Positions 20,833 to 32,615 of a stretch of DNA of 64,000 nucleotides are shown one piece after another (position 1 is the first letter of the stretch; each line of letters opens with the position of its first letter). The stretch lies in contig JAVSML010019019.1 of assembly GCA_038503035.1 (NCBI GenBank), positions 25,679 through 89,678 on the forward strand, written 5' to 3'. Below the pieces are notes generated by a model that made no database searches, had not been told where the DNA came from, and was given only the letters and a program-made list of their open reading frames with translations. A program made the position numbers and the translations under genes. The stretch is from Crocodylus rhombifer. Its lineage: Eukaryota > Chordata > Crocodylia > Crocodylidae.

Positions 20833-23595
20833 TTTCATAGATTTCATAGAGATCAGGGCTGGAAGAGACCTTGGGAGATCATCGAGTCCAGCCCCCTGCC
20901 CAAAGGGCAGGAAGTCAGCTGGGGTCATAGGATCCCAGCAAGATAAGCATCCAATTTACTCTTGAAGGTGTTCAGTGTAGGTGCTTGAACCACCTCCGCT
21001 GGCAGACTGTTCCAGACCTTGGGGGCTCGGACAGTAAAGAAATTCTTCCTTATGTCCAGCCTGAAACGGTCTTGCAGGAGTTTGTGACCGTTCGACCTCG
21101 TCATCCCTTGGGGCGCTCTGGTGAACAGACATTCCCCCAGATCCTGGTGGTCACCCCTGATAAACTTATAGGTGGCCATCAGATCACCCCTGAGCCTGCG
21201 CTTTTCCAGGCTAAAGAGTCCCATGTCTCTCAGCCTATCATCGTAAGGTCTGTTTTCCTGACCTCTGATCATGCGCGTGGCTCTCCTCTGGACTCTCTCA
21301 AGCTTCTCCGCATCCTTTTTGAATTGTGGAGCCCAAAACTGGACGCAGTACTCCAGCTGCGGCCTCACCAAGGCCAAGTACAAGGGGAGAATGACGTCCC
21401 GGGATTTGCTCCAGAAGCATCTATGGATGCAAGCCAGCGTTTTGGTCACTTTATTAGCCGCAGCATCTCATTGCAGGCTCATGTTCATCTTGTGGTCAAT
21501 GCTGACCCCCAAGTCTCTTTCTTCTGTAGTGCTATCCAATGTAGCACTGCCAAGCCTATAAGGATGCTGCAGGTTTTTCCTCCCAAGGTGGAGAACCTTG
21601 CATTTTTCGGTGTTAAACACCATCAGGTTCTTGTCTGCCCATTTGCTGAGCTTGTCCAGGTCAGCCTGGATCACCCGCCTATCTTCTGGCGTGGATGCTT
21701 TGCCCCAAAGTTTGGTGTCATCGGCGAACTTGGCCAGTCCACTCCTGACTCCAATGTCCACATCGTTAATGAAGATGTTGAACAGTATGGGTCCCAGGAC
21801 AGAGCCTTGAGGGACCCCACTGGTCACAGGGCACCACGATGAGTGACTGCCATCAATTATAACCCTCTGGGTCTGACCACGGAGCCAATTTCCCAGCCAG
21901 TGGATCGTGGTGGAGCCAAGGCCGCAACTGGCCAGTTTGGCCAAGAGGTAATCATGGGATACCAGATCAAAAGCTTTTTTGAAGTCAAGATATATGACAT
22001 CAATCTCTTCTCCCTGGTCCAGGTGATAGGTCACCCGGTCATAGAAGGAAATGAGATTGCTCAAACAAGACCTACTCGCAACAAACCCATGCTGGCTATC
22101 CCTTAGGATGTTAGCCTGGGCCAGTCCATCAAGGATGGCCTCCTTAATAAACTTTTCTAAGATCTTCCCCAGGATAGAAGTCAGGCTAATAGGCCTGTAG
22201 TTAGCTGGATCCACTCTCCTCCCTTTCTTGAAGATCGGCACCACATTGGCCTTCTTCCAGTCTTCGGGAACTACACCAGAGCGCCAGAAGTTTTTAAAGA
22301 TCCGTGCCAGGGGCTGGGCTATGACGCTCGCCAGCTCCTTGAGTACCCTGGGGTGCAGATTGTCAGGGCCGGCTGACTTGAAGGTATCCAGCTTCTCAAG
22401 GTGTTCCTTCACAAGGTCAGCATTGATGGAGGGTAGGGGATCCCCATCACCCGGATCTCCCTGTCCCATAGCAGGCATGGGCGTCCCATGGGACTGATGA
22501 AAGACTGATGCAAAGTACCTATTTAATAGGTTGGCTTTTTCCTGGGCGTCAGTTGTCAGTTGCCCCATCTGGTTTAGCAGGGGTCCAACATTGCCCTTAC
22601 TTTTCCTCTGGCTCCCCACATATCTGAAAAAGGACTTTTTGTTGTCCTTGATGCTTGAAGCTAGTTGGAGTTCAGTTGCAGCCTTGGCTTTCCTGGTTTG
22701 CTCCCTGCAGGACCGGACCAGCGCAGAATAATCCTCCTTGGAGGTGAATCCCGTCCTCCATCCTTTGTAGGCTTTCCTTTTTAGCTGCAGGAGGTCCGCT
22801 AGGTCTCTGGAGAGCCAGGAGGGCTGCTGTGCCTTCTTGCTGCCTTTCCTCCATGTTGGAATAGACTTAGCTTGTGCATTGAGGATCGCTTCCTTGAGAA
22901 GCAACCACTCTTCTTGAATTCCCCTTTCCCTGGGGTCATAGTCCCTAAGGGCCTGACCGACAAGCCTCTTGAGCTTGTCAAAGTTGGCTTTTCTGAAGTC
23001 AAGGACTTCTGTGTTGCTGACTGACTTGCCAACTTTACGGCGGATGGTGAAGGTGATCAGCTCGTGGTCGCTGTCACCCAGCTTCCCATCGATCACTAGG
23101 TCGCTGATTAGGTCGTCCCCCATAGCCAGTACCAGGTCAAGCAGCGCTTTGCCTCTCGTTGGCCCATAGACTTCTTGAGTCAGGTAGAGGTCATCCACAC
23201 ACGAGAGAAAGCTTTGCGCCTGCTCAGATTTAGCTGAGTGATCTTCCCACGAGATGTCCGGGTAATTGAAGTCACCCATGACAACCAAGGTCCTGGAGCA
23301 AGCGGCCTCAGTCAGTTCCCGGGCGAACTCCTGGTCAAGCTCAGGACTTTGAGTGGGAGGTCTGTAGTAGACTCCCACCGTTGTGTCCCCTGTGCCGTAT
23401 TCCCCACGAATTTTTACCCAGAGGGTCTCTAGCTGTCCATGCCGGTCGCCAACATCAACTTGCAGGGACATGTACCTTTCCTTCACATAGAGAGCTACAC
23501 CCCCGCCCCTTTTGTCAACACGATCCCTCCTGTACAGGGTATAGCCCTCTATACCCATGGTCCAGTCATGGGTGGAGTCCCACCAGGAGGGATAG
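20833..23595 (-). mobile_element. CR1 LINE, copy C (5'-truncated, young)
   Basis: The 3' end at 20833 carries the tail repeats (ATTTCATAG twice) next to the CR1 end GATCAGGGCTGGAAGAGACC. The body reads leftward as a nearly undamaged ORF2. Similarity to copy A begins at the W-W-D-S-T-H-D-W block, so the 5' end is cut there, near 23595. It is the best preserved LINE in the window. Confidence 0.95.
20925..23595 (-). pseudogene. CR1 ORF2 endonuclease-reverse transcriptase, one internal stop
   Basis: The minus-strand frame is open for more than 900 codons except for one TGA (21468-21470). In order: endonuclease blocks V-V-M-G-D-F-N-Y-P-D-I-S-W (about 23270) and G-D-S-D-H-E-L-I (about 23080), holding the catalytic Asp and Asp-His; linker with D-N-K-K-S-F-F-R-Y-V; RT with V-V-P-I-F-K-K-G-R, Y-L-D-F-K-K-A-F-D, G-V-P-Q-G-S-V-L-G-P and the catalytic F-A-D-D (about 21725); then the C-terminal region ending A-Y-L-A-G-I-L. 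The endonuclease start with its catalytic Glu is missing through 5' truncation, so the copy could not move even without the stop. RT residues look intact. CR1 ORF2 carries out target-primed reverse transcription in the nucleus. Confidence 0.93.
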
Positions 23596-23820
23596 CCAGG
23601 GCTGCACCTCCACTCTGCACTGGCTAGTGGACTTATGTATACCTGCTCTACACACACACATTTTTTTCCAATCAATACTTGTTTTGATTCGTATCATATT
23701 AAAATCTTTTATTCAAAGAGATGCTGTCAACATTAAAATGATATTTAAAACCACATTTTTCACCAGTGTCACTAATAATATCTTCAGAGAATTAGCACCT
23801 AAAGTATGTTAATTATGATT

Positions 23821-24930
23821 TGAATTTAGCAAGACTTTTGATACGGTCTGCCACAGCATTCTTGCAAGCAAGCTGAGGAAGTATGAGTTGGATGAATGGA
23901 CTGAAAAGTGGATAGAAAACTGGCTGGCTTGTCAAGCTCAAAGGATAGTAATCAATGGCTTGATGTCTAGTTGGTAGCCAGTAGTGGAGTGCCCCACTGG
24001 TTGGTTCTAGGGCTGGTTTTGTTCATTGTCTTCATCAATGACCTGGAAGATGGGATGGATTGCACCCTCCCCAAGTGTGCAGATGACACCAAGCTAGACG
24101 GAGTAGTAGACACATTGGAGGGTAGGGCTAGGATGCAGAATGACCTAGGCAACTTGGAAGTTTGGGCCAAAAGAAATCTCATGAAGTTCAGTAAGGACAA
24201 GTGCAAAGTCCTGCGCTTAGGATGAAACAATCTCATGCACCACTACAGGCTTGGGACAGACTGGCTAAGCAGCAGCCCTGCAGAAAAGGGCCTGTGGATT
24301 ACAGTGGACAGTAAGAAGAATATGAGCCAATAGTGTGGCCTTGTTGCAAAGAAGGCTACAAGCATACTGGGCTGCATTAGTAGGAGTGGTGCCAGCAGAT
24401 CGAGGGAAGTGGTTATTTCCCTCTATTTGGTGATGGTGTAGCCACATCTGGAATACTGTGTCCAGTTTGGGGCCCCCCACTACAGAAAGGATGTTGACAA
24501 CTTGGAGGAAGTCCAGCGGAGGGCAATGAAAAATGGCTAGGGGGCTGGGGCACATGACTTAAGAAGAGAGGTTGAGAGAACTGGGCTTATTTAGTCTGCA
24601 GAAGAGAAGACAGAGGGGATTTTATAGCAGTCTTCAACTACCTGAGGGGGGGTACCAAAGAAGACGTAACTAGACTGTTCTCTAGTTGAATGGCAGATCT
24701 AGGTGGCAGATGATGACAGAACAAAGAACAATGGTCTCAAGTTGTAGCAAAGGAAGTTGATGTTAGATATTAGGAAAAAACACTTTCTTGCTTGGAGGGT
24801 AGTAAAGCACTGGATCCAGAGAGGTTGTGGACCCTCCATCCTTGGAGCTTTTGGAGACCCATCTAAAGAAAGTCTTGGCTGGGATGATTTAGTTGGGAAT
24901 TGTCCTGCTTTGAGCAAGGGGGTGAACTAG
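23821..24930 (+). pseudogene. CR1 ORF2 reverse transcriptase remnant, copy D
   Basis: The recognisable RT starts at F-S-K-T-F-D-T-V (23826), passes G-L-V-L-F-I-V-F-I-N-D-L and a catalytic-site remnant C-A-D-D-T-K-L-D (about 24077-24100), where the usual F/Y-A-D-D begins with Cys. It continues with L-M-K-F-S-K-D-K-C-K-V-L-R-L-G. Past 24225 the frame is broken repeatedly, although [13 protein letters not shown] coding (about 24448) and the final segment are traceable. The endonuclease half is absent. Confidence 0.85.
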
Positions 24931-24944
24931 ATGACCTCCAGAAG

Positions 24945-25761
24945 TAGGGTTACCATATTTCCACTTCCAAAGAGGACACCTGCCCAGGGGACATTTCACT
25001 CCCCACCCACAGCCCCCTGGCCCTGCCAATGCCCCTCACTCCTGACCCGCATCCCTTTGGCACAGCCAGTACCCCACACTCCCAACCTATAAGCCCCCCC
25101 ATTCCTCCAATGCCCTTACACCCATGCCATAGCCCCCCAGCACTGCTGGTGCCCCTTACTCCCGATCCACAGCCCCCTGATGTGGGCTGGAGGGAAAATG
25201 AGGGGAGGCCTGTGACACCCCCTACCCTAGGCTGTAACATCTCCTGGCTTCTCCTGGGTAGTGTCTCCTGGACTCTCCACCCCTGCGAGCATGGGCACTA
25301 GCCCCTGTGCTGCCAGCCTGACCACAGCCTTCCCCACTGCCACTGAAGGGCTCCCCCACCCCTTCCCCCACTGGAAGGGCAGGTACTTCCTCTTCCCCAC
25401 CGCCCCCCTGCCCTGCCGCAAGCTCAGTCCCAGCCCCCACCCCCAGCCTCAAATATGCACCCCTGACACACCTCCCCTAGTAACAGTCTCCAAGCCCTAG
25501 GCCTCTAACCCCTGCTCCTCATATATTTACCTGCATCCAGATGCTGAGGCTGCTCCCACCACCCTGCTTGGCTGCATGCCGGCTATGTGTGTGTGCACAC
25601 AGACACATGTGATACCCCTGCTTCCAATCACCCTTCTCCTGCTCCCACCAGCGATGCAGAGCAACATCCCAGACATTTGTTCAGATTTCAGAAAACTGCC
25701 TGGATGGAGATCGGAGGACCCCCCCAAAAAGGACATATTCAGAAAAACCCAGATAACCCTA
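24945..25761. mobile_element. Non-autonomous hAT element (817 bp) nested in CR1 copy D
   Basis: The left end TAGGGTTACCATATTTCC matches the reverse complement of the right end, TAGGGTTATCTGGGTTTTTC. Subterminal AAAGAGGACA and AAAAAGGACATATT are also inverted. The duplicated target is TCCAGAAG (24937-24944) and TCCAGAGG (25762-25769), seven of eight, and CR1 sequence is continuous across it. The interior is C-rich, with repeats of CCCCTCACTCCCGACCC-like units and no transposase. Confidence 0.9.
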
Positions 25762-25803
25762 TCCAGAGGTCCCTTCCAACCCTAATTTTCTATGGTTCTA
25801 TGA

Positions 25804-28511
25804 CTAACCAGGGATCTGAGGTCAGGAAACAAGCTGAGATCAAATCAAAGTCCAAATACCAAGCCAGAGGGTTAACCAGAAATCAGGCAGCCAGAGAAGT
25901 TACCAGGACAGGAGCCACGTGAGGACTGGAAACCAGTAAACTGTAAAGCAAGGCTCAGGTGCTAGAGGGGATCCTTAAGAGCAGACCTGGAACCAGAGGG
26001 AAGGTGCTGGGGCAGAGCTGGCACAGGTTAGTTTGTTCCTGCTGCAGCAGAGCAGAAGCTTCACTTCATCTTGCCCTGCAGACTGGGGCTCAGATGGCCC
26101 TGGCTAGTTCATTGGGTTCAGGTGACCCAGTTAATATGGCTACAGGGCATAAGCCTCACTTAGCTTAGTCCTGACAATCCTCGTATCTATTCTGCAGTAG
26201 CAGCACATCCAAATTGGGCCATAACTGAGTGAGCCTCATCCACTGTTCCCACAGGTATGCTCCAGACCCAGACATTGACTGGCCAGTGAGACTGCTCTTG
26301 AGACTTTGCCTTGTGGGCTGTTTAAGAGCAGCCATTTACAAACCCCCAGGAATGGATGTTACTATAAGAATCATCATAGCACACAGGACCTGCAGGCACA
26401 GCCCTCGCTGTACCAGGCACTGTACAAACACAGAGACGGTCCCTGCCTCAAAAAACTGTAAGTGGGATAGAAGGCCCCAGACAGATGGGAGCACAGGATG
26501 ACAATGAGGCCATCCTGGTCACTGGTCTCAGCACATGGGCAGCCAGCTTTTGTGGGCATTGCAGACAGCATAGGGGAGTTCTAGGGCTGGGTGTGAAGAG
26601 GGACAATCAAGTCATGAAGTCATGCTGTGGCTGTTTACAGGGGACTCCCCCCAAGCCACAAAATGGGAAGGCGCTTGGTTAAAAATGCATTTCTCTTCTC
26701 TGGGTTTGGAATGGATCAGACTTAAAATATCTGACAGTGTCCCTTTAACAGGGGATCGAGTCCCTTCGACAATACATAGAGCTAAGTGCTGGGTAGTTTC
26801 TGATCTCCATCTGCCTGGCAGAGCAAAACCTGGTGAGTCCCATTTAAGGAGCTTCCTGGGTTTCCTGTCACTGCGCAGGGGATCCTGCATGTTTGCTCAT
26901 AAACAACCAGATCCTAAGAAGTGCTGAGCATTAGCCACTGCCATCATGGATGCTGTTGTGGGGGATCAGCACTTTCCTGCCTCAGACCTTATCACTAGAG
27001 CTTGGGTGCTGTTTTGCTGGCATGTGTGTGCTTGTGCCCAGCGTTGTTTTACAGCATTATGCTGCCCAAGTGCCTGTGATGATGTTTCTCTGTGGAAGAA
27101 GTGACAACTTTGGTATCTGATGTAATTCCCAGGAGTACTGAGGGAATCCTACTGATTCACAGAGCAATTAGCGCCACAGCTCCCCACTTGCTTTGGGCTC
27201 TTCTCCTGGCAGAGGAAGGGGGCTTCCCCCAGGCTGCTCCCAAGACACAAAGGAGAACATCCCCTGGGGTGAACATCAGCAGCCTGAGCAGTTACCTCTA
27301 TCTGTGGGCTCTGCTCCAACCTATCTCCTCTTGCCTGCTGCCCAAATGACCCACTCCCCAGGGAATCACCTCCTCTCACTGCAGCTCTTTGGCTGGGCTG
27401 TTCTATATAACATTTTGCAGAGAGCACTCAGATTTACAATGTTCTTTGCCCTGTTTTTATCTTGTATTTATAGGTTTGAGGTTGCTTGTTGTTTCATCCT
27501 TCTCCCTTGGTCCCTATTCTATAAACTCCTCCTGCTGACGTCTTGCTTGCCTGCTTATAGTTAGCTAAACTGCTTTTTCCTCAGCAGACAATGAAGGAGG
27601 CTCCTGGAGCTCTATCTTAACTCTTTCACTGCCAGCACCACTGAATTGTGGCTTGCTATCAGAGTGGATGCACTCTTAGTGAACTGAGTCCTGGCAAAGC
27701 TGTTCCCTTTCACCTGAAGGACCAAATGATAGAAAACTATCAGCTTGCCTCAGCAGAATGTGATCTGTGATCACCATTCAGAGTTCAGTTTTGTAGACCC
27801 TTCCAGCTGTGGTGTGTGGGCCTATGCAAACAAGAAGAGAGACTGGTTATTATAGATACAATTTAGCAAGAACAAGCACTCCAGAGCTGAACTTTCGACC
27901 TTAAGTTGTTCTCTGAGATAGGGCATGGGACTGTATTTAGCTACAGGGAAAAAAATAATCCATCATTAATATTTACAAAAGCAGACACAAAGTCTGCTGT
28001 TTTATTCATACCATGATGACCGTAATGAAAAGGAGAATGATGCTACACTAAGTCATCATAAAATAGTCATGCAGCCAAGCAAGGTGAGTTCTGTGAAGCT
28101 GTCACATTTTGCACACTATACCTAACAATTCACATACATTATGTATGTGTCTCTGTGCACACACACACATGTATATACACCTATATTTATATTCCTCTAT
28201 CCCTTTCTGCCCCTATTTATTTCACATTATCCTGAGTCTTTTCTTCCTGCCCCTCTCCCAGTTTTTCACTATGGTTATTGGTCTTTCAGAATAGGCTGGC
28301 CCAGTCCATCTACTGTACTGTTATAATTCAACCCTGCATTTTCAGATTGTTTTAAGAAAACCAGCGTCTCCCTTACATATAGATAACTGCTGCTGCCCTT
28401 CCAAAAGCCCACTGGAGAAGAAAATAACTAAGGAAAAGATCCAGAATATTAAAAGCACTAAAATGCTAAAATAAAAACTGCATTGGAAAAAATGTGGACT
28501 TGGTATTTTTT
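25804..28511. other. No gene recognised; short repeat-like parts only
   Basis: Bases 26385-26460 (CACTGTACAAACACAGAGACGG, split here, and CCCTGCCTCAAAAAACT) resemble an old interspersed repeat common in reptiles. A short (CA)n lies at 28158-28170. No coding evidence was found. Confidence 0.4.
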
Positions 28512-29099
28512 TAGGGGTGTGCGAAGCTTCAGTTACCAATTAAATTCAGAGAAGATTCGGCCCAATTCAGAGGCTGAATTACTGAATCTGAATATAATTG
28601 GGAGAAAAAAACCCATGTCCCTATTGATTTGGAACCTCCAAATCACTGTGGAAAAGATTTGGAGATTCGCAAGTCAGTCTTTCAGGGTAACAGAAACTGA
28701 GAAGAGGGAGGGGGAAAGGCTGACATCTGTAGCTAAGCAGTGACTGTGATCTTTCCCTGAGTTCCCTTCCAATCACAGTGCTCTGGGGGAGGGGTGTAGA
28801 AACACCATATAAGCCTCTGTCTGCAGCCTTTCTGTCCCTTTTGTAAGCTGTTTCTGCCTGAGCAACAGCTTCTGAAAGGTACTGCACTGGCTTGGTTTCC
28901 TAAATAGTTAGTCTCCTGCTAGTTTCTGTTCTTGGAAAGGATAGGATACAGCTTACTAACTAGAATTCCTCTACTCATCCCTATCCAATCCATTTCTTTC
29001 AACTTATTCTTCCCCAAAAACCTCTTATTTGTTCTTGTTTTGTTTTTTTTCCCCCACACTTTTAAAAAAGAAAGTTGTGTTTTCCCTGGCAGTCTGATC

Positions 29100-29410
29100 C
29101 ATCACTGTGGAGGAAACCACATACATTACACACACTAACACACATACACAGAGAAGAAGTAGTGATATTATATAGTTACATGCACATACAGACTAAACAC
29201 AACCCAGAAGAAGTCAGACAGACATACATCAGAGACAAAGAAGAGATATTATATAGCTACACACACATACAGACTAAATACAACACAGAAGAAGTCAGAC
29301 ACAGTTATACGCCAGAGAAAAAGAAGAAGAGATTGAAGAATAAATGTTTTCGCTCAATCTGAGCCTTCAAGAGGCCAAGAAGCGATTATTACAGCTGCAT
29401 ACACATACAG
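29100..29410 (+). repeat. 81-bp tandem repeats in the hAT leader
   Basis: GATATTATATAGTTACA at 29164 recurs as GATATTATATAGCTACA at 29245, with CACATACAGACTAAA and AGAAGAAGTCAGACA in register. A third, weaker copy (ATTATTACAGCTGCATACAC) follows near 29385. Confidence 0.8.
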
Positions 29411-29609
29411 ACACGTTTTCCAGCACAGGAAATATTAATATGAAGCTTGCTGGAAAGGCAGGTGCCGGGTCTTCTGGTAGGGAAGGGAGAGAGGCTAGAG
29501 CAGGTAGGGGGAGAGCTAGAGCTGCAAGTCCCCATCCCCCCCAAAAAAACATATACACATCCTCTTTCTGGGCAGCCATGAGTCTTTTGCTGCCAGTCGC
29601 AGCAAGGAG

Positions 29610-31560
29610 GTGGGAGCAGTACCTATCCCTGCACCTGCACCACCTCCACTAACATCAGAAATAGCCACCAGTAGCAGAATAACAGTCTCCTCCACCCCAA
29701 TTTCATCTCCCAGTGTGAGCCTCCCAGTGCCAGAGGAGGAGCTGGATCTGGAACCAGGGGACCTAAGCGCCCTAGCAAAAGAAATTCTGGGGAAGGAGCG
29801 GGAATCTGAGTTCATACTCCACACCTCTCAAAGTTCCCCTAGAGCCAGGTCTCCTTCTCTGGAAGGCACCTCAGAGGAGGCTGTGGGGGCAGGTGGCTCT
29901 GCCTGCCCTGTTGTTGTAGCTCTGCCTGCTGAGGAGGGGGATAAGGCAAGATCCCCACCCTCAACCCAGAAGTGGAGGGGTAGTGTAGTGTGGGATCATT
30001 TTAAGGTGGCAGATGATCCCAAGTATGCTATTTACCAGCACTGCCAAAGGCAGATCAGCTGGGGCAAGGAGGTGAAACACTCCACCACCATGGCGATCAT
30101 GCTGCATCTCAGGAGGCAGCACCCCCTTGCCCTTGCTCCTTCTCAGCCTGGCACCAGTGGGAGTGTGCCCAAAGGGAAGTCCCCCTCTTGCTCCAAAGCC
30201 TCCGTCCCCATGAAGCAGAGGCAGTCTACCCTGGAGCGGTGAGGGAAAGCCACAGATAAAGAGGGGCACATTCTGAAGGTGAGTGAGGTCACCCAGAGCA
30301 CTGGGGAGATGCTTGCTCTGGATGGCCAGCCCTTCTCCTTAGTTGAGCAGCCAGGGTTCTGCCGGCTCATGGTGCTTGTGGCCCCATCCTACCAAGTGCC
30401 CGCATGCGCCACCTTTAGCAGGACGGTGGTGCCCTCTCTGTATGAGGCATGCAGGGAGTACTTCAGGGAGGAGCTGCATAAGGTATGGCCAAAGATAGCC
30501 TAGCACTTCACCTTGAACATCTGGAGCAGCCGGGGTGGAGAACACGTCTACCTCTTCCTCACAGGGCACTGGTGTGATCAGTCAGGCCATTGATGGGCTC
30601 TCCATCAAGCAGAGGTGATGGATGAGTTCTACATGGCAAGGGAGATCATGGTGGCCATGATCATGGCATGGTGCAGGGGTGGCTCATTGGGCAGGGCAAG
30701 CTCAACTACAGGTTCATGGTCACCGACAACAGGGCCAATATGGTCAAGGCGGTGTGTGATGCCAACTTTGTTGGCATCTGCTGTGTGGCACACAAGCTGC
30801 ACCTCATAGTCAGGGATGCCTTGGAGGGGGACAGGGCTGCCAGTGATGTCACTGTCACTACCACCCAGCTGATTTCAAAATGTAGGAAGGTAGCGGCCTA
30901 CTCACCACAGCATCAAGCAAAGCAAGATGCTGCAGGAGAAACAGGCAGAGCTGAGCAACCTGCAGCACAAAATCATGCAGGATGTGGAGACTCAGTGGAA
31001 CTCCACATACCTGATGTTGGAAATGCTGGTGGAGCACCAGAAGGCCATCCATGAGATGGCCTTGTTTGGGAAGAGTGGGATCAGCGGCCCCTTAACAAAG
31101 CAGCGTGGGATATCATCTCCCAGATCTTGGTGGCCATTCCTTGAGGCTGCCAAATGAACCACTTGGCTTGGTGGCCATCCCTCAACATTAGCAATGCCCT
31201 CCTTAGCCAGGTGATCCCCATAGTGAAGGAGCTTGAGAATGAAATGGAGAAGTTCCAGGGGATCAATGTTCCTGGTTGGGGCAAGTCGCTGTCACCAGAT
31301 GTGCAGGCACTGGTGAGGCAGCTGAAGGAGGGCATCAGGAAATGGATGGATCTGCTGTGGTCCAGTATGGTCCACATGCTGCTGGGCATCTGTGACCCAA
31401 GGGTGAAATGGGGCATGTGTGACCCGAGGGTAAGGGGGAGCATGTGCACTGGCAGCACCAAAACCCTCGATCACTGGACGGACATGAAGCAGGTAAAAGT
31501 GGAGAGGCACCTACTGCTACCTGGGGAGTTAGATATCTGGCAGGTTGTAGTGTGTCATAA
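29610..31560 (+). pseudogene. hAT transposase with BED zinc finger (ZBED-like), broken
   Basis: A Pro/Ser-rich N-terminus leads into a BED finger at about 29985-30125: S-V-V-W-D-H-F-K-V, then Y-Q-H-C-Q in place of a C-x-x-C pair, then H-L-R-R-Q-H-P. The first Cys is Tyr, so zinc binding is lost. After a TGA at 30240 the same frame gives F-S-L-V-E-Q-P-G-F-C-R-L. Later pieces in other frames give T-D-N-R-A-N-M-V-K-A-V (catalytic Asp region), C-V-A-H-K-L-H-L-I-V (the C-x-x-H block of hAT), V-E-T-Q-W-N-S-T-Y-L-M-L, A-L-L-S-Q-V-I-P-I-V-K-E-L-E and I-C-D-P-R-V-K. The C-terminal dimerisation region is not recognised. hAT transposases cut and paste DNA between such ends; this one is dead. Confidence 0.85.
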
Positions 31561-31599
31561 ATGCAATATCTATATTGAGTCCATGAGTTTCTATATCTA

Positions 31600-31880
31600 G
31601 GAGGTTGATGAAGGTAAATTCATAGGCCTGTCTGTGAAAAGTGGTTTATAAATTCAAACAAGCACCGATCATAACAAACATCAGAAGCCAACTTCCTACA
31701 ACCTAAAACACAAAACCTGCCAACATATCTCCAGTACTCCCACAAACTGTGCACTAGAATCTATCAAAGACAAGAATACACAACTACCTTTGGGGGCACA
31801 TTTCTCACAAAAAGACCACTCTTGTCTCCACTCTCACAGGCCTGATCCTCAAAGGGAATTTACAAACCACTTTTGTCCCA
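31600..31880. repeat. Unassigned interspersed-repeat-like stretch
   Basis: It is AT-rich with many CAACT, ACAAACC and CTCACAGG words. The look is that of a LINE-derived repeat on the minus strand, but I cannot name the family. It starts where hAT similarity ends. Confidence 0.35.
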
Positions 31881-32293
31881 GGGGTACAGGATCGGAAAAT
31901 GGGGAAGCCTAGTTCAGAGGCAGATCCCAGACTAAGGCAGAGGAAGGAAAAAACTTACCTGTCGCAGAGGCCTGGAGAAACGAGGAAGCACGTGGTGAAA
32001 AACCACCTGCGCGTTTGTCAGCTGCACCCATATCCAGCTGGGGAAATTATTCAGACTACAAGCCAAGGGAGAAAGCGTAGCGCCAAGTAAGGGGCAGCCA
32101 AAGGGAAGTAGGCCTGACAGATGTAGGAGCAAGGAAGGACGAATGGACTTCCTCAAGGAGCGAGACCTTCTGTTCAATTTACCAGGACTCTGCACAGACA
32201 GTCTAAGGCCTAGGGCAACACGGGTCAAAGACAGGCTCCCCAAAAAGGGGAGCAGTTCAGCCCAGAAAGGAAGATAGAGCCAAGGCACATGAG
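31881..32293 (+). other. A/G-rich leader of the RRM-like remnant
   Basis: It is purine-rich on the plus strand, with short basic reading frames (e.g. 31899-32090) but no recognised domain. Its composition continues into the RRM-like remnant, so it is probably part of the same inserted unit. Confidence 0.4.
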
Positions 32294-32615
32294 ATGAGAA
32301 GAAGGGAACAACCAACCAAAAGGGGATCAGAGCCTGAGAAAAGGCCTCAGGTCTATGTAAATGACATCCCTAGGCAGATCATGTGGTGGAGGCTGAGAAA
32401 CATTGTTGAAGAGAGAGTTGGAGGAGTGGCATACCTTAAGATCTACAAGGGACCGGTAGGAAGACTCACTGTCCAGGGAAAGGTAGAATTTTGGAAAGAA
32501 GAAGATGCCCAGAAGGCATTAAGGAGGCAGTGGGAGATATGGGGAAGGCTCCAAGACCTTTAGGGAGCCAGAGAGAGACAAGAAACCCTACAATCCACCT
32601 GGAGAAAGAGACCCA
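32294..32615 (+). pseudogene. RRM-like coding remnant (hnRNP M-type RRM resemblance)
   Basis: The 89-codon frame carries an RRM outline. K-R-P-Q-V-Y-V-N-D-I-P fits the RNP2 strand; the helix reads W-W-R-L-R-N-I-V-E-E-R-V-G; the next strand is V-A-Y-L-K-I-Y; V-Q-G-K-V-E-F sits where RNP1 lies; and the last helix is E-D-A-Q-K-A-L-R-R. The spacing and the N-x-I-P, W-x-x-L and V-x-E-x-V-G positions recall the first RRM of hnRNP M / MYEF2 proteins more than an L1 ORF1 RRM. After about 32545 the frame shifts; E-P-E-R-D-K-K-P-Y-N-P-P-G reads in another frame to about 32615. It is probably carried by a retroelement (see 32939), but a processed or captured cellular piece is possible. Confidence 0.5.

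Larger units (their letters stand above)
23815..25803 (+). mobile_element. CR1 LINE, copy D (older, split by a hAT insertion)
   Basis: The plus-strand RT begins near 23821 and runs to the 3' end, which is interrupted at 24944 within GATGACCTCCAGAAG and resumes at 25762 with TCCAGAGGTCCCTTCCAACC and TCTATGGTTCTATGAC. The end at about 25803 is the CR1 tail. It faces copy C head to head and belongs to a different, more diverged subfamily. Confidence 0.88.
28512..31560 (+). mobile_element. Autonomous-type hAT transposon, decayed, right end not found
   Basis: The left end TAGGGGTGTGCGAAGCTTC is a hAT terminus and is followed by subterminal GATTCGG / GAATCTGAAT words. A leader with tandem repeats (29100-29330) and a transposase remnant (29610-31560) follow. 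No CTTCGCACACCCCTA-type right end is visible downstream, so the 3' part is deleted or replaced. Confidence 0.75.

Noticed and set aside
20985..21842. 285-codon plus-strand frame
   Set aside because: It is the antisense shadow of the well-supported CR1 ORF2.
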